From assembly GCA_018697195.1 (NCBI GenBank), contig CM031864.1, positions 22,133,943 to 22,197,942 on the forward strand: a stretch of 64,000 nucleotides of DNA. The letters are read 5' to 3'. The position numbers and the translations under genes were made by a program. The notes beneath the pieces were generated by a model. It was not told the DNA's origin. It did not search any database and saw nothing but the letters and a program-made list of their open reading frames with translations. Of the stretch, positions 42,338 through 57,300 are shown piece by piece; the first letter of the stretch is position 1, and every line of letters starts with the position of its first letter. Source of the DNA: Certhia americana (taxonomy: Eukaryota > Chordata > Aves > Passeriformes > Certhiidae).

Positions 42338-45022
42338 AAGATGAAGTTTTGCTCCAAAAACTAAGATGAGAGTTTGGCAATTCAGTCATAGCAACAATAA
42401 TAATACCCCTGATGAAAGCACCAGTGTGTTCTGGAAAGGTCAGTGATAAATACTGGCCTTTATGGAAAGCTTTTTTTTTTAATTTTTCTTCTTTTTTTTT
42501 AAACATGATCCCAACCAAAGATCCACTGTAATTAGAAAATTTGCAGGCTTAAAAAGGAAAAGCATCTCTAGCTTTACTTTTCCTGTATTAAGTAAAACCT
42601 TATACTGCGAGCAATGAAATTTTCAACTGCATTATTCACATTCTACTTTTAGACATTGCACAAATCTTTAACCTGTTGACAAATGCAAATTTCATAATAC
42701 ATTCAGATATATTTAAAATTACTCAAAGAATTCCTGTCGTGTATTTAAGCTCACTTTGATTAGGTTGATGCATGTGTCTTTGTGGTGTTGCAAACCTTCA
42801 GTTAAATCATAGAACAGATTTTAGAAATAAAAAGCCTCCCATGATAAAACTTCTCTTGAAGTTATTCACCATGTGTGTCAGTTAATTCCAACCTCCTGGT
42901 TTCTTGAATTACTGTATATTATATACAGCTTCATACTGTTATGCAAGATGTTCCTACAATGGTATCTGTAGGAAGTGTCTAACAGGCAGAATGTGCAAAC
43001 CCTCTTTCCCCCCTTTGTAATATTATTTATATCCTATATACACAATATGTATACACTTGAAATATAAGAGTTACATATCTTGGTGATATACATGCAAACA
43101 GTAGGAATCAGCTAACCACAAATAGTTTTGAGCCACATACATATTAAACATGTATTTTAAAGTGTTTTTTCTTTTTTTTTTTTACAGTTTTAACAAATAT
43201 ACATAAATATAAGAACATAAATTACAGTAAACTGACAGCATTTTTGAGAAAATGTTTATAATCCAGATGCACTGATGCCTAAGGCCTTATAATAATAATT
43301 TAAAAAAGTACTGTTCTAAACTGCTTAATGACATCTCATTCCTGTGCATCTTTTCTCTAAGTAAATGAGCACATCGTAGTAGTGAGGCAGTTTCTGTCAA
43401 AGCAGTTTAATGAGAGAAATATGAACATCATTTAGTCTCCCATGAAACTGAATGGACTACATACTTATAGCACAATACTGTCTTATGTGAATGGAGTTGT
43501 CACAACACTGAAACAGAACAGAATCACAAATCATTCAAGTCTTTTCCTGAGAATGAGATTACCCTCCCCCCCAACAAATTCTCTGGTGTATGATGTTATC
43601 AAAATAGCCACAGATTTAGGGGAGGCTTCAAGTTTGTGTTTTCTTTTTTTTTTTTGTTTTTTTTTCAGAACAGTGCTATGTTAAAAGCAAATTATAAGAG
43701 AAACAAACACTGAAATGGGAGAGTGATTTACAAAATAATCAAACACTGTTTTGAAATAAAATGCAGCCCTTTATAAATAATACTGAAGTATGCCTAGAGT
43801 TTGGTTCTGCAAATGGTCATGTTATAGATTTACTGAAATGTCAGTTAGGCTTTTTTGCCATACGTACTTAAAAATTGCTGTGTCACAACACATCACTTGT
43901 TAGTGTCAAGAAAACAATTTACAAAGACAGACTGAAAATTCTTATCAGGTGTCTGTTCCCTAGAAAACTGATTCAAGTCTGAGTTGGCAGATCTGAAGGC
44001 AGGAAGTGGCCTGGATCTTAATGGGAATTAGATACACGACTTCTCAAAGATCTGTGACTTAGTGAATTCTGTGATTCTTCTGAATATTTAGTGCTCCGTA
44101 AGGACACATCAGGGATCTAGTTCTGAATGTTTCATGAGTTCCTATTCCTTCCTTGAAGAAGCAGGACCTGACTGTGTGCTCTCTCTCCAGCTGGAACAGT
44201 GCAAAGCAATGAATGCACACTTGCTTAAACCATTTCAGAGACCTACCAAATCCTTTTACTTTGAGTTTTACTGATGTTATGAAATGCACATGGTCAGTCA
44301 TTACATCTCAGATGGCAACTTACTGAAACAGAAATAATTGCATCACCTTTACCCTGAGTTGTTAAATAATTCATTTGAAGGAAACTTCAAGCAGTTCAAA
44401 GGTTTTTCCTTTACTGTTTCGTTTATAAGCAAATCAGTACTATTTAATTGAAAAAGAGTTATAAATACACAGGGGAATGAATCTTGATTTTGTTACAGCA
44501 CACAGTAAGGATCTTGGAGAACAGACCCATTCAGCTGTTATTCAGTGAATTACAACTTATCATTTAGTCTTTACTGTAAGTCAGTATGCAAAGTTCGATG
44601 GTATTGGGAATATTAAGAAGTTTTTCTTTAGTGAAAGAAAAATATTTCAAGACAAGCACAAATACAAACATATAAGGCAACAGATGTAAAAAATGTAGTT
44701 TGAGTCACTAAAGAGGAACATTCAGTGCTTCAGTGTATCTAATCAAAATACAGAGCAAATATACTCTATATGTTGCATTAGCACATACAAATCTCCACAC
44801 AAGTCAAACATTTCCATAATCACTCATAATTATTCACCTAAGAGTTAATCTTCTGCACTCCTAAACACTGTGTTTACATTCCAGTTGGACATGATAACAG
44901 AACTCGGTGTCCAGTTTTAAGTTCTAAGAGTCTTGTTGGCAACTAGAAATCTATTTCCTATAGGCAGTAAAGATGAAGTGCAAGTTTATCATAATTGTCT
45001 CAAGCAAATTTTTTCCCATGTA

Positions 45023-45328
45023 CTATGCCTTGGTGGGTAAGAGTTTCTTAGGAGTTACTGGTCTCTTGGTTTGCCACAAATGGCTGTGAATGGTAATTGC
45101 ATCAACACTGGCAGACAAAGTTTTGGCAGGTATGTGGCTAAATTGCTTCCTGTCAGAGTTGTATTTATAAAGTCCTTCTATCATTTTCTTTGTGATAGAT
45201 TTGGGACCTATTCCTGTTAATTTATTGATTTCTTCAGTATCAGGGCAGTACGTATACAGAGATCTGAACTGGCAGCCTGAATCCCGGAACAAGATTAAGA
45301 AATTATTGGCATCAGATTTTTCCATTTC
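45023..45328 (-). CDS. CAMSAP2: CAMSAP2 last coding exon: CKK domain, second part
   Basis: It encodes EMEKSDANNFLILFRDSGCQ, LYTYCPDTEEINKLTGIGPK, and SVDAITIHSHLWQTKRPVTP down to LLPTKA and TAG. The acceptor's pyrimidine tract is a (CTTT)n microsatellite. The 5' border is set by frame; base counting by eye is uncertain by one. Confidence 0.95.
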   Translation of the reverse strand, partial: EMEKSDANNFLILFRDSGCQFRSLYTYCPDTEEINKLTGIGPKSITKKMIEGLYKYNSDRKQFSHIPAKTLSASVDAITIHSHLWQTKRPVTPKKLLPTKA

Positions 45329-48300
45329 CTTTAAAAGAAAGAAAGAAAGAAAGAAAAACATTCAGAATATGAATCTTGCATTGTAATTAGAAAACATTTC
45401 AATTAATTCGATTTCATTTTGAATCAATTTTCTAACAGAGCTGAAACTTATGTCTAACTCTGTCCACTAAAAGACCTTATTTTCAATCATTAGAATTTGC
45501 TAAGCTTTACATATCTGAATTTTGATAGGGTAGATATCCATCTCAAACAAAATCTAATTTATTTAGACAATTTCAGCTATATTTGTTTAGTTGTACCTCA
45601 AGAACAGACATCCCAAAAGTCTTTTTGTAGACCAAACAGAAATTCTTCTCATCATCCATTTCATCAAGCTGGTCTAATACTTGCAAGTTTGGAAACAGGA
45701 AACTTGACAAGTGTCTAGATACGTCTGAAAGATCCTCTGGTGCTAAAATGGAATTTCAGTCATCCCTAAATCCACTCAAGCTTGGTCAAACCATGAAGTC
45801 AGTTGATATGTATTGAACAAAAAGTTCTTTATTAGCTGAAATCTTCAGACTTCTATACCACCTAACATACCTTCTATGGGACACATGCCCTGAACATATA
45901 CAGATCCTATCAAGTGATGTATGCTTCATCCTAGAGTTAAGCATGACATTTCTGCAGCTATTTTTTTCTGGGATTTCTGAGGGTCATTTTTCTCCCAGTT
46001 ACTTAAACTGCAAGAGTGTGTCCTGATTCCTGACTTGGTATTTCCAAAAAGTGTCAGAAAAGACAGAGAAAATAGCATCTAGACATGGATGGAGAAGGAT
46101 TACAAAGAGAATAAAGGGCAAGAAGTATTGCTGTGAAGTTTGTTCCAGAAATTAATTCAGTCTGGATTCCAAGTGTCTGTGTGGTTTGATACCAGTTAAT
46201 CTGTTGTATTTGTCATAGTTGGTAAATGAAACAGTCCTGTTACTCTCAAGGCTCAGACTCTGTGTAACTCCTTTTGCCTGGAAACACACTGTCCCTGAGT
46301 TCTTACAATATTTGTGCCTCTTCAGAAAGGTTTATAGCAGTGTTAGAGAGAAGACTGTAAGGCACCTTCCTATAGTAGGAAGTTCTGAATTTGCCCTACT
46401 GCTTGGAAACTGGAGAAGAGCCTAGAAAGGATGTATTTCAATTCTTTCTGTTCTGTGCTTTAGTTCTAAAGTTCCCAGTCTGAGGATCTCTATGTATAAG
46501 GGAAAACAACTTCGTGAGCAAATTACAAAAGCTTAGATATTGAAGTTCCCCCATAAAACAAGCAATAACTAGTAATTAAACATATTAATTAATTCAGCTT
46601 CCTGTACGGCATGCACAAAGTAACAGCTCTTGCTTCTACAGCACTGGAGAACCTTTCTGCCTGCTCAGGAAGCAAGTCACAGGAGTTACTCAATCTCTTC
46701 ACTAATTGCTGCCATAATCTCTGAGGTTTCCTTTCAATATCTGCATTTATGCTTTAGAGTTTCCAGAATGCCTGACTTTGGGTTGATGTAGGTCTTTACG
46801 CTTTTAGGGGAAAAATACTCTTACCTCCAGGATCTTTTTCTTTTGACCTTCATTTACTTTTCCAGCCAGGCAGCAATGTGCCAGTGCATTCTGAATTATA
46901 TACTTATTGGATTTAGCACTGGGTTCTTTGAAGAGCTTTGGTCCTATGCAAAAGGAACGACAAATAAGCTAAATTAATCAATAAGCCAACAAAGAGTTAC
47001 TTTGAGTGCTGTGAAACACTTCTAGTGTGGAACTTTTCACAAACAAGTGAAATGTCATTCAGCTGTCACTGAATTTACTTACAAATGTTTCTTTTATTAT
47101 TATATCATTATTATTGGCAGCCTTGGTAAATATTTTTTCTCTCAGAGGACCTTTTCCATGAACAGCAAATATTTTGCTTTTTCTAACCAAAATTTCAGTT
47201 GTCCAGGAGAGAGCAAAGTCTTTCTTTTTCTACACATGTGATTTCAAGGGTGCAAGATGTAAAAATGAGGCATATGCAGTGCTTAGAGTAACTGTTGCCT
47301 GTCCTCTCTGGAATTCCAGAAGGGTTTTACCCAAAACCAGGGATGAAAGATCTGGCCTTACACTTGACAGGTTATTCTGTTTGTAAAATGATTCATCTAG
47401 CTGAAGGAGAAATCTGTTCTAATTTCTGAAATGTATGTGTACTTGGGTCAAGAGCACTTGAAAAACCCCAACACGTGAGTACCAATTAAGAAAATAATGT
47501 ACAAGCATCAATTAAATTTAAGATTAAATCTCAGTTTTTCTAAGCTTTGGGGGAAAAAAAACCCTAGAAAATTCCTAACCTTATGCTACTCTTCTCACAA
47601 AGAAAGTGATATTAGATTGGCAAAAGTGGAGCTTTTATAATGCTGCTAATTACAAGCAACGTCTTGGCAGTATCACGTGTGGTATAGTTAGAGAAAAGGG
47701 AGGAAAATACCATTATTATTCGATTCATAATATAATAAAGAATTAGTAGTCTGATCATTAAGTTCTTAATAAACAACAAAGGATCTGTTAAGAAACAAAT
47801 AGTGCAGAGTATTTATATTTGCATTGCTAAGGAGATTTTTTGTTGTTGCAATTTGGTTTTTGAATTTTGTAACTCTATTTTAAATTGAGTTGAAATATCA
47901 ACACTTTGTGCCTTGCTAGAGACACTACTGAAGTACAGAGCCCATGTGATGTTCTGAGCCTGACTGCAATTTATTGGGGTTATCACAAATGCTATTGAGT
48001 CAGCACTTTTATTTTGAATTTATAATGTTAACCTTGTATTATTACCCTCTACTTTGAAGGGTAAAACTAATCAAGTTTTAGGAAGCCAAAGCAAGGTAAC
48101 TGAAAACTTTTCATGCACAGAAGCACTAATAGGCAGGTACTTCTCTGACTGTTGCCACTGACCTGTGTACTCTGTAGCAGAGGCGACTGAAGAAGTTGTA
48201 GATGCATTTTCCCAATCTTTTTCTCCGTTACGACTACCACAGCGACTTGGAGATAAAAATCCTTCCACAGATTCAGACCTAAACATTAGTTTTAAAATCT

Positions 48301-51300
48301 ATTAAAAAAATTCACAAACTTCAGCTGGGAAGCCTTCTGATATGAAAAGAAGGCAAGGTAGAACACAATGATTTGAATTATGAACTATAAACCTAAATGC
48401 ACAATATTTAGTGTGTTTTGACTGATGCAAGAAGTTGGTCTTTAGGTGAGGTTTATTTAATTTTTGGGCTACATCTGAGGGACAGAAACCTAATAGATCT
48501 TCTTGGTTGTGAAATAGAATTACTAAGTGGAAATTCGTGTTACTTTTAACATGTACTGGGAAACCAGTGTTATGTCATGTAGTGAACAAACCAGTTCTTG
48601 ATAGTTTGATGAATATGAAGTTACAAAACGAGTTCATTGATACTTAAGACTGCAACAACTGGCAATGAGAATTTCTGTATTTAAGAGAGCAAAACAATTT
48701 CCCTTCTAGTTTTTGTTTTCAAGAACAATAACTTCTGCTGCTGTAATTCTTCAGACTGCACTCAAATGTGGATAACTTTGCATTCGAAGGTCTAAATAGG
48801 ATTGTCAAGTTTTCTTAAATTATTACAAGACATTTAAAATATGTTTGATTGTGGCTACTGCAAAAACCAGTCAAATTTGCAGCTTGAAATGAAGGTTTTC
48901 TAAGTGAGAGAAAAGTAGAGAATAAGGAAAAAAGTGGTATCATATCAAAATTTTTGTGCATGCTCATTTTAAGTAAAATTAGCAATAGATGAAAATTCAA
49001 TTTGTAATATCCTACACCTTTTGTGATTAGCACCTGCATGAAGAAGGTGACAAATGTATCAATGAGATTCTCTAGGCATCATCAAAAACAATGGTGATGC
49101 GAGGACAAGGTGACAATATGGGTTTGGAAAGATACTGAAAATTCTTTCAGCTCTGTTGCTTTTATAATGTTTTATAAGTCTCAATCCCCTAACCAAATCC
49201 AAAGCCTGAGGAAGATGTACTGCTCATTGCAAGCAAAGTACAGCACTGTACAACTCCAGCTCCATACACAGGGATCATCTGCAAAACCTGCGTAGATGAG
49301 CAACATCAAGCCTTTTGTAATAGCTAATATAGCTGGAAGAAATCCCCCTCTCAATTAAAACTGATAATTTTTAAGAGATGACAACAGATATTAGGCTAAT
49401 TGGATGATTTATGAAAGTTTCTTATGTAATAACTGGAAAGTCAGTTCTTGAGACATCAAGGTAATTGAGAAGTCAACTGAAGCCAGCTGCAGGTTTGTCA
49501 GAGCTAATGAATAATGTAGTGTAGTGGCCATGAAGACATGACATGCAATATCATAATATGTAGTAGTCCTTATCAACCCCTTTCTCCTAGTTTGCCTTTC
49601 TTCCCTATTTCTTTTTTAATACAAAGAAAATAGCATTTGTCTGAATATTATCAAGTAGATCACAGAAATGGTAATTTTCCTCTGAATTATAATACGAGTT
49701 TTGTATTAAAAAATTTAATTTTTTTCTGTTATTTTCAGGTGGCTTTTAATGCAAAATAAATTCTGGTGTTTGGAAAAGGCTGAAGTCCTTGTGAGCATTC
49801 AATAATTCCCTATACAACTGCTAAAGAACAAAAACTAAACAAAAAAGAAAATTCTATGTTTAGAAAAAAAAAGCAGATATGTAGTTGCACGTAGCATACA
49901 GGTTTAGTAAAATATCCACAGGTTGAGACTTAGATACAAGCAGGTGAATTAAAGAGGCTGTGTGAACAGCATTTTGTTTTGACCTCATTTATACCTGCCC
50001 AACTGGTTTAACTTGGTAAAATTTGCAAAACAAATGATCATGGCTTGGTTCCCAAATGTCTGACAGTGGAAACCATCCATGTCTCAAATGAGGAAAACAT
50101 ACCTGTTCTCGGAGTACACAATATATACACGACCTCTAAAAAACTCATGCTAGTTTTACATAGCTGATTATGAAATTTTATTAAATGAAATGGTTATTTT
50201 AGCTTTACCTTGGTGTTCTCTTGCCTGACTGCACACTCTCATTGTCCCCTGTATTCAGCGATGCCAATGAAAGACTAGATACTGAAAAAACACGATAAAG
50301 CTGTGAACCTGGATAAAAACAAAGTTAAAGCTTATAAACCTATGCAAATAGGAGAGTCTGTTCATCAGACCAACACCAGCATCTGAAAGTCAGTAAGAGC
50401 TTTTCTACATGGGACTAACACCCATCCATGATATACCTGCATGCATATGTGCTGCACCTCATGTAAACACTTGCTGACACCCAGCCTTTGGCAGCCACCA
50501 GGGACAGGCTCAGGCTAAACACTAATGGGAGGCACGGACATGGGAATATTGGCACTATGCAAATCAAAGAATGCAATTAAAGTTAGTAAGTCTTCTTGAA
50601 AGAGAGCTTAAGGGACTTAATTTAAAGCTTGGGATGGATTCTTGGAAGGTCTTAAGGAAATGCTTTAAATTACACTGGAAGACAGAGGGAAGCAGCCAGA
50701 GAAAATGTAGCACAACAGCAAGTGTAGAGGAGCATGTAACAAAAAGGATCACTGAGCAATGTGGTTATTTTTTCTAATTGTAAATTGATAATATTTCTTC
50801 CAGCCATTACTGCAAGTTCTTTTGTATCTAAAAGAATGCTGAGCAGTTCCACATGGTTAGTTTTGCTATGTTCTTAACTAGACATGCAGTTGGTGAGCAA
50901 AATAGAAAAACCCACGAAAAATGAAAGTAACTTCAAATTTTAATTTTGTCCATATTGTGTGAGTTTAAGTATTCTTACCTTATGGTCACCATTTTATTTA
51001 TTGATCTCTTATCTCCCAATTTTTATTCATTCTTAGCTCTACAGGTGCAAGAAGAGATTAGTGAAGAAAACATGGGGGTGTGTGAAACTTGCAACATATA
51101 TTTATCCCTCCACTGGGTTTTCAGAGCTAACATTTTTGTTTGTTGATATATGCATGCATGCATAGCAGGTAAGTGACATTTATCTTTCCATTTCTATGCC
51201 AAATGTTGCTTTCCAGTTTGGACATGTGCAGTTTCAATTTAGCACGTGACACTCATAAACGCACGTGCTTGTTAGGACCGAAACTCAAGCTGGTGTTTTA

Positions 51301-54300
51301 GCATGAACAGACTCTTTTTCCACATAAATATTTGTTACCTGGTGGACCTTTGATTGGTGTCTTAGGTGATTCAATATGATCTCTATGAATAGATTTTGGA
51401 CGTGGCTTTTTCTGTTTGATTGAGAGGGAACGTGGCTTTATAACAGTATCCATGTCTTCCATAAGCTTTAGTTGTTTCCTTCTCATATATTCCTGCTTAA
51501 TAAATTCTCGCCGTGCTCGTTCATCCTCCTTCTTCTGACGTTCCTCTTCTGTTTTGCGTCTGAAAAATTACCAAAAAAATTCAGCAGTAGAAACTTCTCA
51601 AATAAGGGATTTCAGCTAGCACAGTGAGGACAACACAGGCATCAGATTTTTGGAACTTCAAACACCAGAAGTGCTTTGAATTTTTTTTACAATTTTCACA
51701 GAGTTTAAACTTCTTGGGATATTGCTACCAATAAAACCAAATGCAGGTTTATGAGTTTCATTCCTGTAACTGAGTGAACATTGTGCATTTGTGCAGAAAG
51801 AACCCTGAGGGACACAGGCTCCCTCAGAACTGTGCTCAGGCCAGCACAGCTCCCAGCCTGAGAGAGCTACAGACTGATGCCACCTGCAGGGCCAGCTGGG
51901 CTCCTCTGCACATCTGGCTCTAGCAGTAAACAACTTGGAGATTAAGATGCAATTTTTTGACATGCAGGTTGCACTTCTAACTAAACCAGACATTTTTATG
52001 ATCACCATTACTGATTATTTGGATCAGGATGTAATTTTACCTTGTCTCTTCCTTCTTATGTTCTAGTTCTGCTTCCAGCTGCTGCTTTCGAAGCAAAGTC
52101 TCTCTCTCCCTTCTCAAACGCTTCTCCAACAATGCTGCTCGTTTCATTGCCATATCATTTTCTGCCTTTTGATCATCCTAAAAACCATTTTTGAAGGAAA
52201 AGGACCAAAAATATTAAGACCTCTAAATTCAGCAACTGATTTTGCCAAGTCATTAGACACCGAATTCTGTACACTAAGTACTCCAAACTCTTGCAGTATT
52301 TGGAGTATATTTTTGAAGATTTTTTTTAAGACTCTTAAAAACTTCATAATGGACTTTTTCCTTCCTGAGTCAAACAAAATGCAACACTGATATGAGAAAA
52401 CTTGCTACATGAGATATTTTAGTTTTGAGTCAGATCCCACACAGCATAAACTTCTTGCAGCTTTGGAAGAGTCTACATGTATGAACATGAAGGTAATTAT
52501 CACAAACCCCAATAATTATGCACCGTATAAAAGTAACTTCTGAGCAAGCCAGGTGTTTTGTTAGAACTGAGGAATGCTTCCAGACAAGTTAGGTCCATCT
52601 ATATACATGATACAAAATTTTGGGGTATTCTAAGAATTAAGAAATAAGTCTAGACCACTGTCATACAACATGCATTACAGTTAAAAAAGCCTGTCTGAAT
52701 AAAGCTCTTTAATAAAAAGTCTCCAAAAATTGATCCCCAAATACAAATATCAAAAGGGAGTCTCAGCAGACTATACTTCTTTAGCCAGCTGAGAGAGGGA
52801 AAAAGGCTCTCCAAAGTGCAATTAAAAATGTTAATAATTTTTTTTAAATGTAGGCTGTTATGTACTTCAAAATCTTTCAGTTAAATTTGGGAGTGAGGTG
52901 GGGAAGTCAGGGTGAGATATGAGCACATTTAATCAAGATCACCAAAACACATGTTAAAAACATATCTACATTCAGCATGCATCTTCCTCACTAAGAGACC
53001 CAAGCACTCTTCCACAGCTATAAATGGAAAGGGATACCCTGACATGCTCAGAACTGCAATATGGTAGAATCTCACCACTCTTACAATGCGAAATTTATCA
53101 AGTCCAAAAGATAAGCCTGAACATTCAGAGTTGCAATACCATCTGCTTTGACTTCAATCATCAGCAACATCCACATTTCAGTTAAAGATTCAAACAAAGC
53201 TTGACAGCTGACATACACATCCACTAGTTCTCTTACCTTAAAAAAGAATCCACAACACACTTTCTGGTCATCTTCAAACTGTTCTCTATCACTCTCACCT
53301 TCATATTTCTCAACAGATACCTCACTTTTTTCTGGTGGCTTCAAATCTGATAGGGAAACTTCAATTAAGTTAGCTGTTTTGGGAGCTGGAGGTGGCAAAA
53401 TTGGTTGGTTTAGCTGATCTTCATTTGGGGTGAGGCAGACAGTTTCTGTGATAGGCTGAGATAATACTTCAGAAACATTAGATTCAATAGGCTTAATCTC
53501 CTTTTCCTCCAACTTCTGCTCACCCTGTTTTGGCAATTTTGGTCCTTCTTCTTTTGCTACCTCTTCTGCAGACTTGACTTCTTTCAAAAGATTTCCCTTT
53601 AACTGAGGTTCACTTACATGTTCACCATCATCTCCAAAGCAAACAAACGATCTAGTCTGAATGGGAACCTGACTGGGAGAAAACCTCCTCAAACGGGGAA
53701 GACTGTCCACAGACCGTGGGGCAGTCAAGGTACGGTTTAGAGGTGTTATTTTCAGTTCATTGGGCCTAGGAGTCCTTTGCATTTTAATGTGAAAAGAGGC
53801 ATTCTTCTTGTTGGAAGATTGTGGAGATTGATGTGTAGAGCGAGGAGATTCCTGTGAGAAAGGTGCAACAGGAGCTGGAGTTCCCCCTTGCCTTGAAGAA
53901 GACTTAAAGTCCCGAATCTGCTTCTGAGGAGAAGGTTGAGGAGGAGAAATAACCCAAGCCTGTTGCTCTCTCATCTGCATCAGCATCTCCTGCTGAAGGG
54001 ATAGACGTTGCATTTCTTGTTGTAGAAAGTGTAGGGAAGAGTTTAGTTTTTCAATAGATTTTGTATATTCTAAGAGATCTCCATCATTAAGATTTTCTTC
54101 TGAGGGGCTTGCTAAATTCCATTGCTTTTCGGCATCCCCAGAAGCAGCAGGAGATTTTAACCATTTGCTATGAGAATTTTCTGGGTTTTCTTTTATTAAT
54201 TCTGAAGTCTTATTAGTTTGGTCATCTGATTTTTGAGTTTCTTTTTCTTTCAACCGATTGCTGTCAGTGAATACCTTCTCATCTTCAGCTCCTGCTGCTT

Positions 54301-57300
54301 CCTCCCGGAGAGGTGATACCCCATCACCTTTCTTTTTCACAACATTGAGAAAGGCTGTTCTTCCCATTTTCTGCCGCTGTTTTGTGAATGCAGCTTCAAC
54401 TTTCTTCTTCTGTGCTTCAATGGCTCGCCTCTTTTCCTCTAGCTTCATCCTCAACTGTACCATTTCAGAAGCCAGTAATTGTGTAGTGTCTCTTCCTGGA
54501 GGAACAGATGCCTCCTCGGGAATGTGAGCCCAAGCAACCATATGAGGGATGTTCAGCTCAGAACCTTCTGGTGTGGTTTTCTGAGAACTGCTTCCACTGC
54601 TTTTACTATCTGTGTGATTCAGCTTTCTGAATTTCTGCTCAGCAAAGCTGGTCATTTTAACCCCTGAGCTCGAAGAAGCACTGCTGCCTGCCTGTGATTT
54701 AGTACTTACTGAGCTGGGACAGGGACTTAATTGATCTCTGTGATTGCTGGCACGCGTGTCATAATCCTGGAGAAATTTAGATGGCTCTTCCATGTCAGAG
54801 TCCATGCTTACAGTATAATCTCTCAGAGAAGAATCCTCATCCATTGTCTCTGGGATATCTTCTGACGGGACATGTATTCCAGTATCTACTTCTGTGTTGT
54901 CAGTCACAGGACTCAGAGCACCTTTAGTGTCTGTGATTATATCTGGGGTAGTCTGATTTGGTTTAATGTTTGAATTCAAGATGCTCATTTCCCGATTGTG
55001 AAGAAAGAACCCATTTGTAATTTGGTCTGTTTGCAGAAGTCTGGGAGATTTTTCAGTGTCATGAATTATCTGCAAAGCCTCTTCAATGCTCGGTGTCTCA
55101 ATCTGATTGCCAAAATCATCCAGAACTGCCCTGTTTTGCAGAGCTCCATTTGGAAACCTGTAGTGTCTGTTCTCATTGGCATTTCTTTGATTTGCATTAA
55201 GAGACTGATTGGCCTTTGTGTCTTTAAGAGGTGTCTTTTCCTCTTCAATATCTTGATTCTCCTCTTCTCCATTTACTGGTTTGAAGGACAGATTTTTTCT
55301 AGAATGCTTCGGCATGCGGTTGATGTTTCCTGTAAGGCCTTCATTGCTCACAGATCGAGGAATTCCTCTGTTTGGAGTAGATACTGGAATGCTTTTCTCT
55401 TTGTCAAAAGGAATGTCAAATGAAACTCCATGTAATGATGACCTAATAGAGATCAGAATAAAGAAAGTAACTGAGCAATTCATGGTTATTAATAAAAATA
55501 ATGAAATATTTGTATTTGGTTTTAAAATTATTTTAAGCTGGTAGTATTAAAGGCATTGTTAGGTGTACTGCATTTTGACTAGCTTCAAGTATTATAAACA
55601 GGCATATATTTTTAGACAGATATTTTTAGATGGATAAATAGAAGTATAATAATTTTTTTTAAAAGTACAATAGAATAGAATGTAACAACATTTTCTTCAG
55701 ACTCAGCCAATGCTTTTTAGCCAAGCCAATGCTTTGGAATATATTCTGGGCATTTTAGGGGTATAGGAATTGCCACCTTAGATCAGAAAGAAGTTGTGAA
55801 AAGACACAGTTCGCACACCACTACAACTCTTACCATTTTAACTTGGGTTTATACCCTACAGATTAAGAATTTATGACTGGTCCAACTGAAAACTAAAACA
55901 TTCAGCCTGATTGTTCCTAGCATCCCGAAAATAATGCAAGCTTAAATGCTACTGAGGTCATTAGCCATGTTAGTGTTACCACATTTAGGTCACTTTGATG
56001 AGTAAAGTGAACATATTTAACACCAACAATTCAAATATCTGAAGTATACCTCTTTCAGTGTAAAGAAAAAGCAATAGATTAAATAAATGTAAAGAATAAA
56101 TTATTTATTTATGAAGATTGATTCCTATTAACCAGTTATCCATGATACAGTTTTGTCTTTCTTTTTCTACTTTTTCAAGCAGCTTACAAGAATTCTTATT
56201 ACAGGACTCTGAAAATCCAAACTACAATGCAGCATTTGCTGCATCATAACCAAAGCCCAGTATTTTGTAACCAGCTTGTAAGACTGCTTACCTTTTTTCT
56301 TTGGGCCATGTCCCTACTTGCCCATCTACATAAGACATTGATGTGGACCTTCTGATGACTCCTAAGTGAAACAAAAATAGGGCCCAATGTAACTATTGTG
56401 AAAAATTATTTTAACATCACCTGTTGCTTTAACAAATTAATCTGCTTCACTACTCAGGACATTGCAATGGCAAAAAAGATTTTTTATATTGAAAATACAC
56501 AAAGCAAATTTCATCCTGAATATATATTTTACCCCTCATCCCTCAAAGAACTTACTATTCTGTAAAATATTCTGCAAATCCTACTAGATATACAACAAAT
56601 ACTTGTTGTAAGCCATCTTCCTCATAATCAAACAAGAGTCAAATTAAAAAAACACACACAATGCATTTGGTACAAACATAAACTTCCCACTTGTACATTT
56701 TATAAATTACAGAAGTCAATTATGTAAATTAATTATTTTTTCGTGTAAAGGTCTCCCCCTATTTCTGCATAAATGCTGTTTGAATAAATACAAGCAGAAT
56801 AGCAATTTACTCAGAGGATAACACCCTGTCTCATTGCCTCTCCCAGCCCTTTGTGAATTGTTACCTGGAACAGATGAATAAGGCTGCTGGGGTGTATGCA
56901 GTTGGTGAGGTGGTGTGTAAACTGGACTTTCCAATCTATAAAGCAAGAGACATTAACTTAGAATTAATACATCAAAAGCCACAATACAAAAGGGCAATGA
57001 GTCACCCTGTCCTTGGCCAAGACAAAAAACAGATTTATTTTTTGTGATGGGAAAGAAAGTGAGGTGTAGTTCTCTTCTGGAAATATTTATTTATCAACTA
57101 AAAAGAGAACACTGTAATAACCTTGGACTGGAACTAATGCAGGTGGACCAAAATTCAAAAAGGTATTTTTCATACACAAACAGCTAGAGAGCTGCTGCAC
57201 AAGTTTTGTTAATGTACTTGTCTCCTGATCTATTTCACGTAAATGCCTCTTTTAGAAGGTTCCATTTCTTAGGTTTGATTTCAATAAAAGTCTAAACAAA

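Larger units (their letters stand above)
42040..45022 (-). other. CAMSAP2: CAMSAP2 3'UTR
   Basis: About 3 kb of AT-rich sequence without coding potential lies between the stop codon and the polyadenylation signal. It contains a T27 run in the sense strand (42314-42288) flanked by a perfect 12-base inverted repeat, and a second small hairpin at 42239-42258. Confidence 0.7.

Noticed and set aside
51780..51920. GC-richer segment in a CAMSAP2 intron resembling a gene fragment
   Set aside because: No frame with family similarity and no splice signals; left as unexplained intron.
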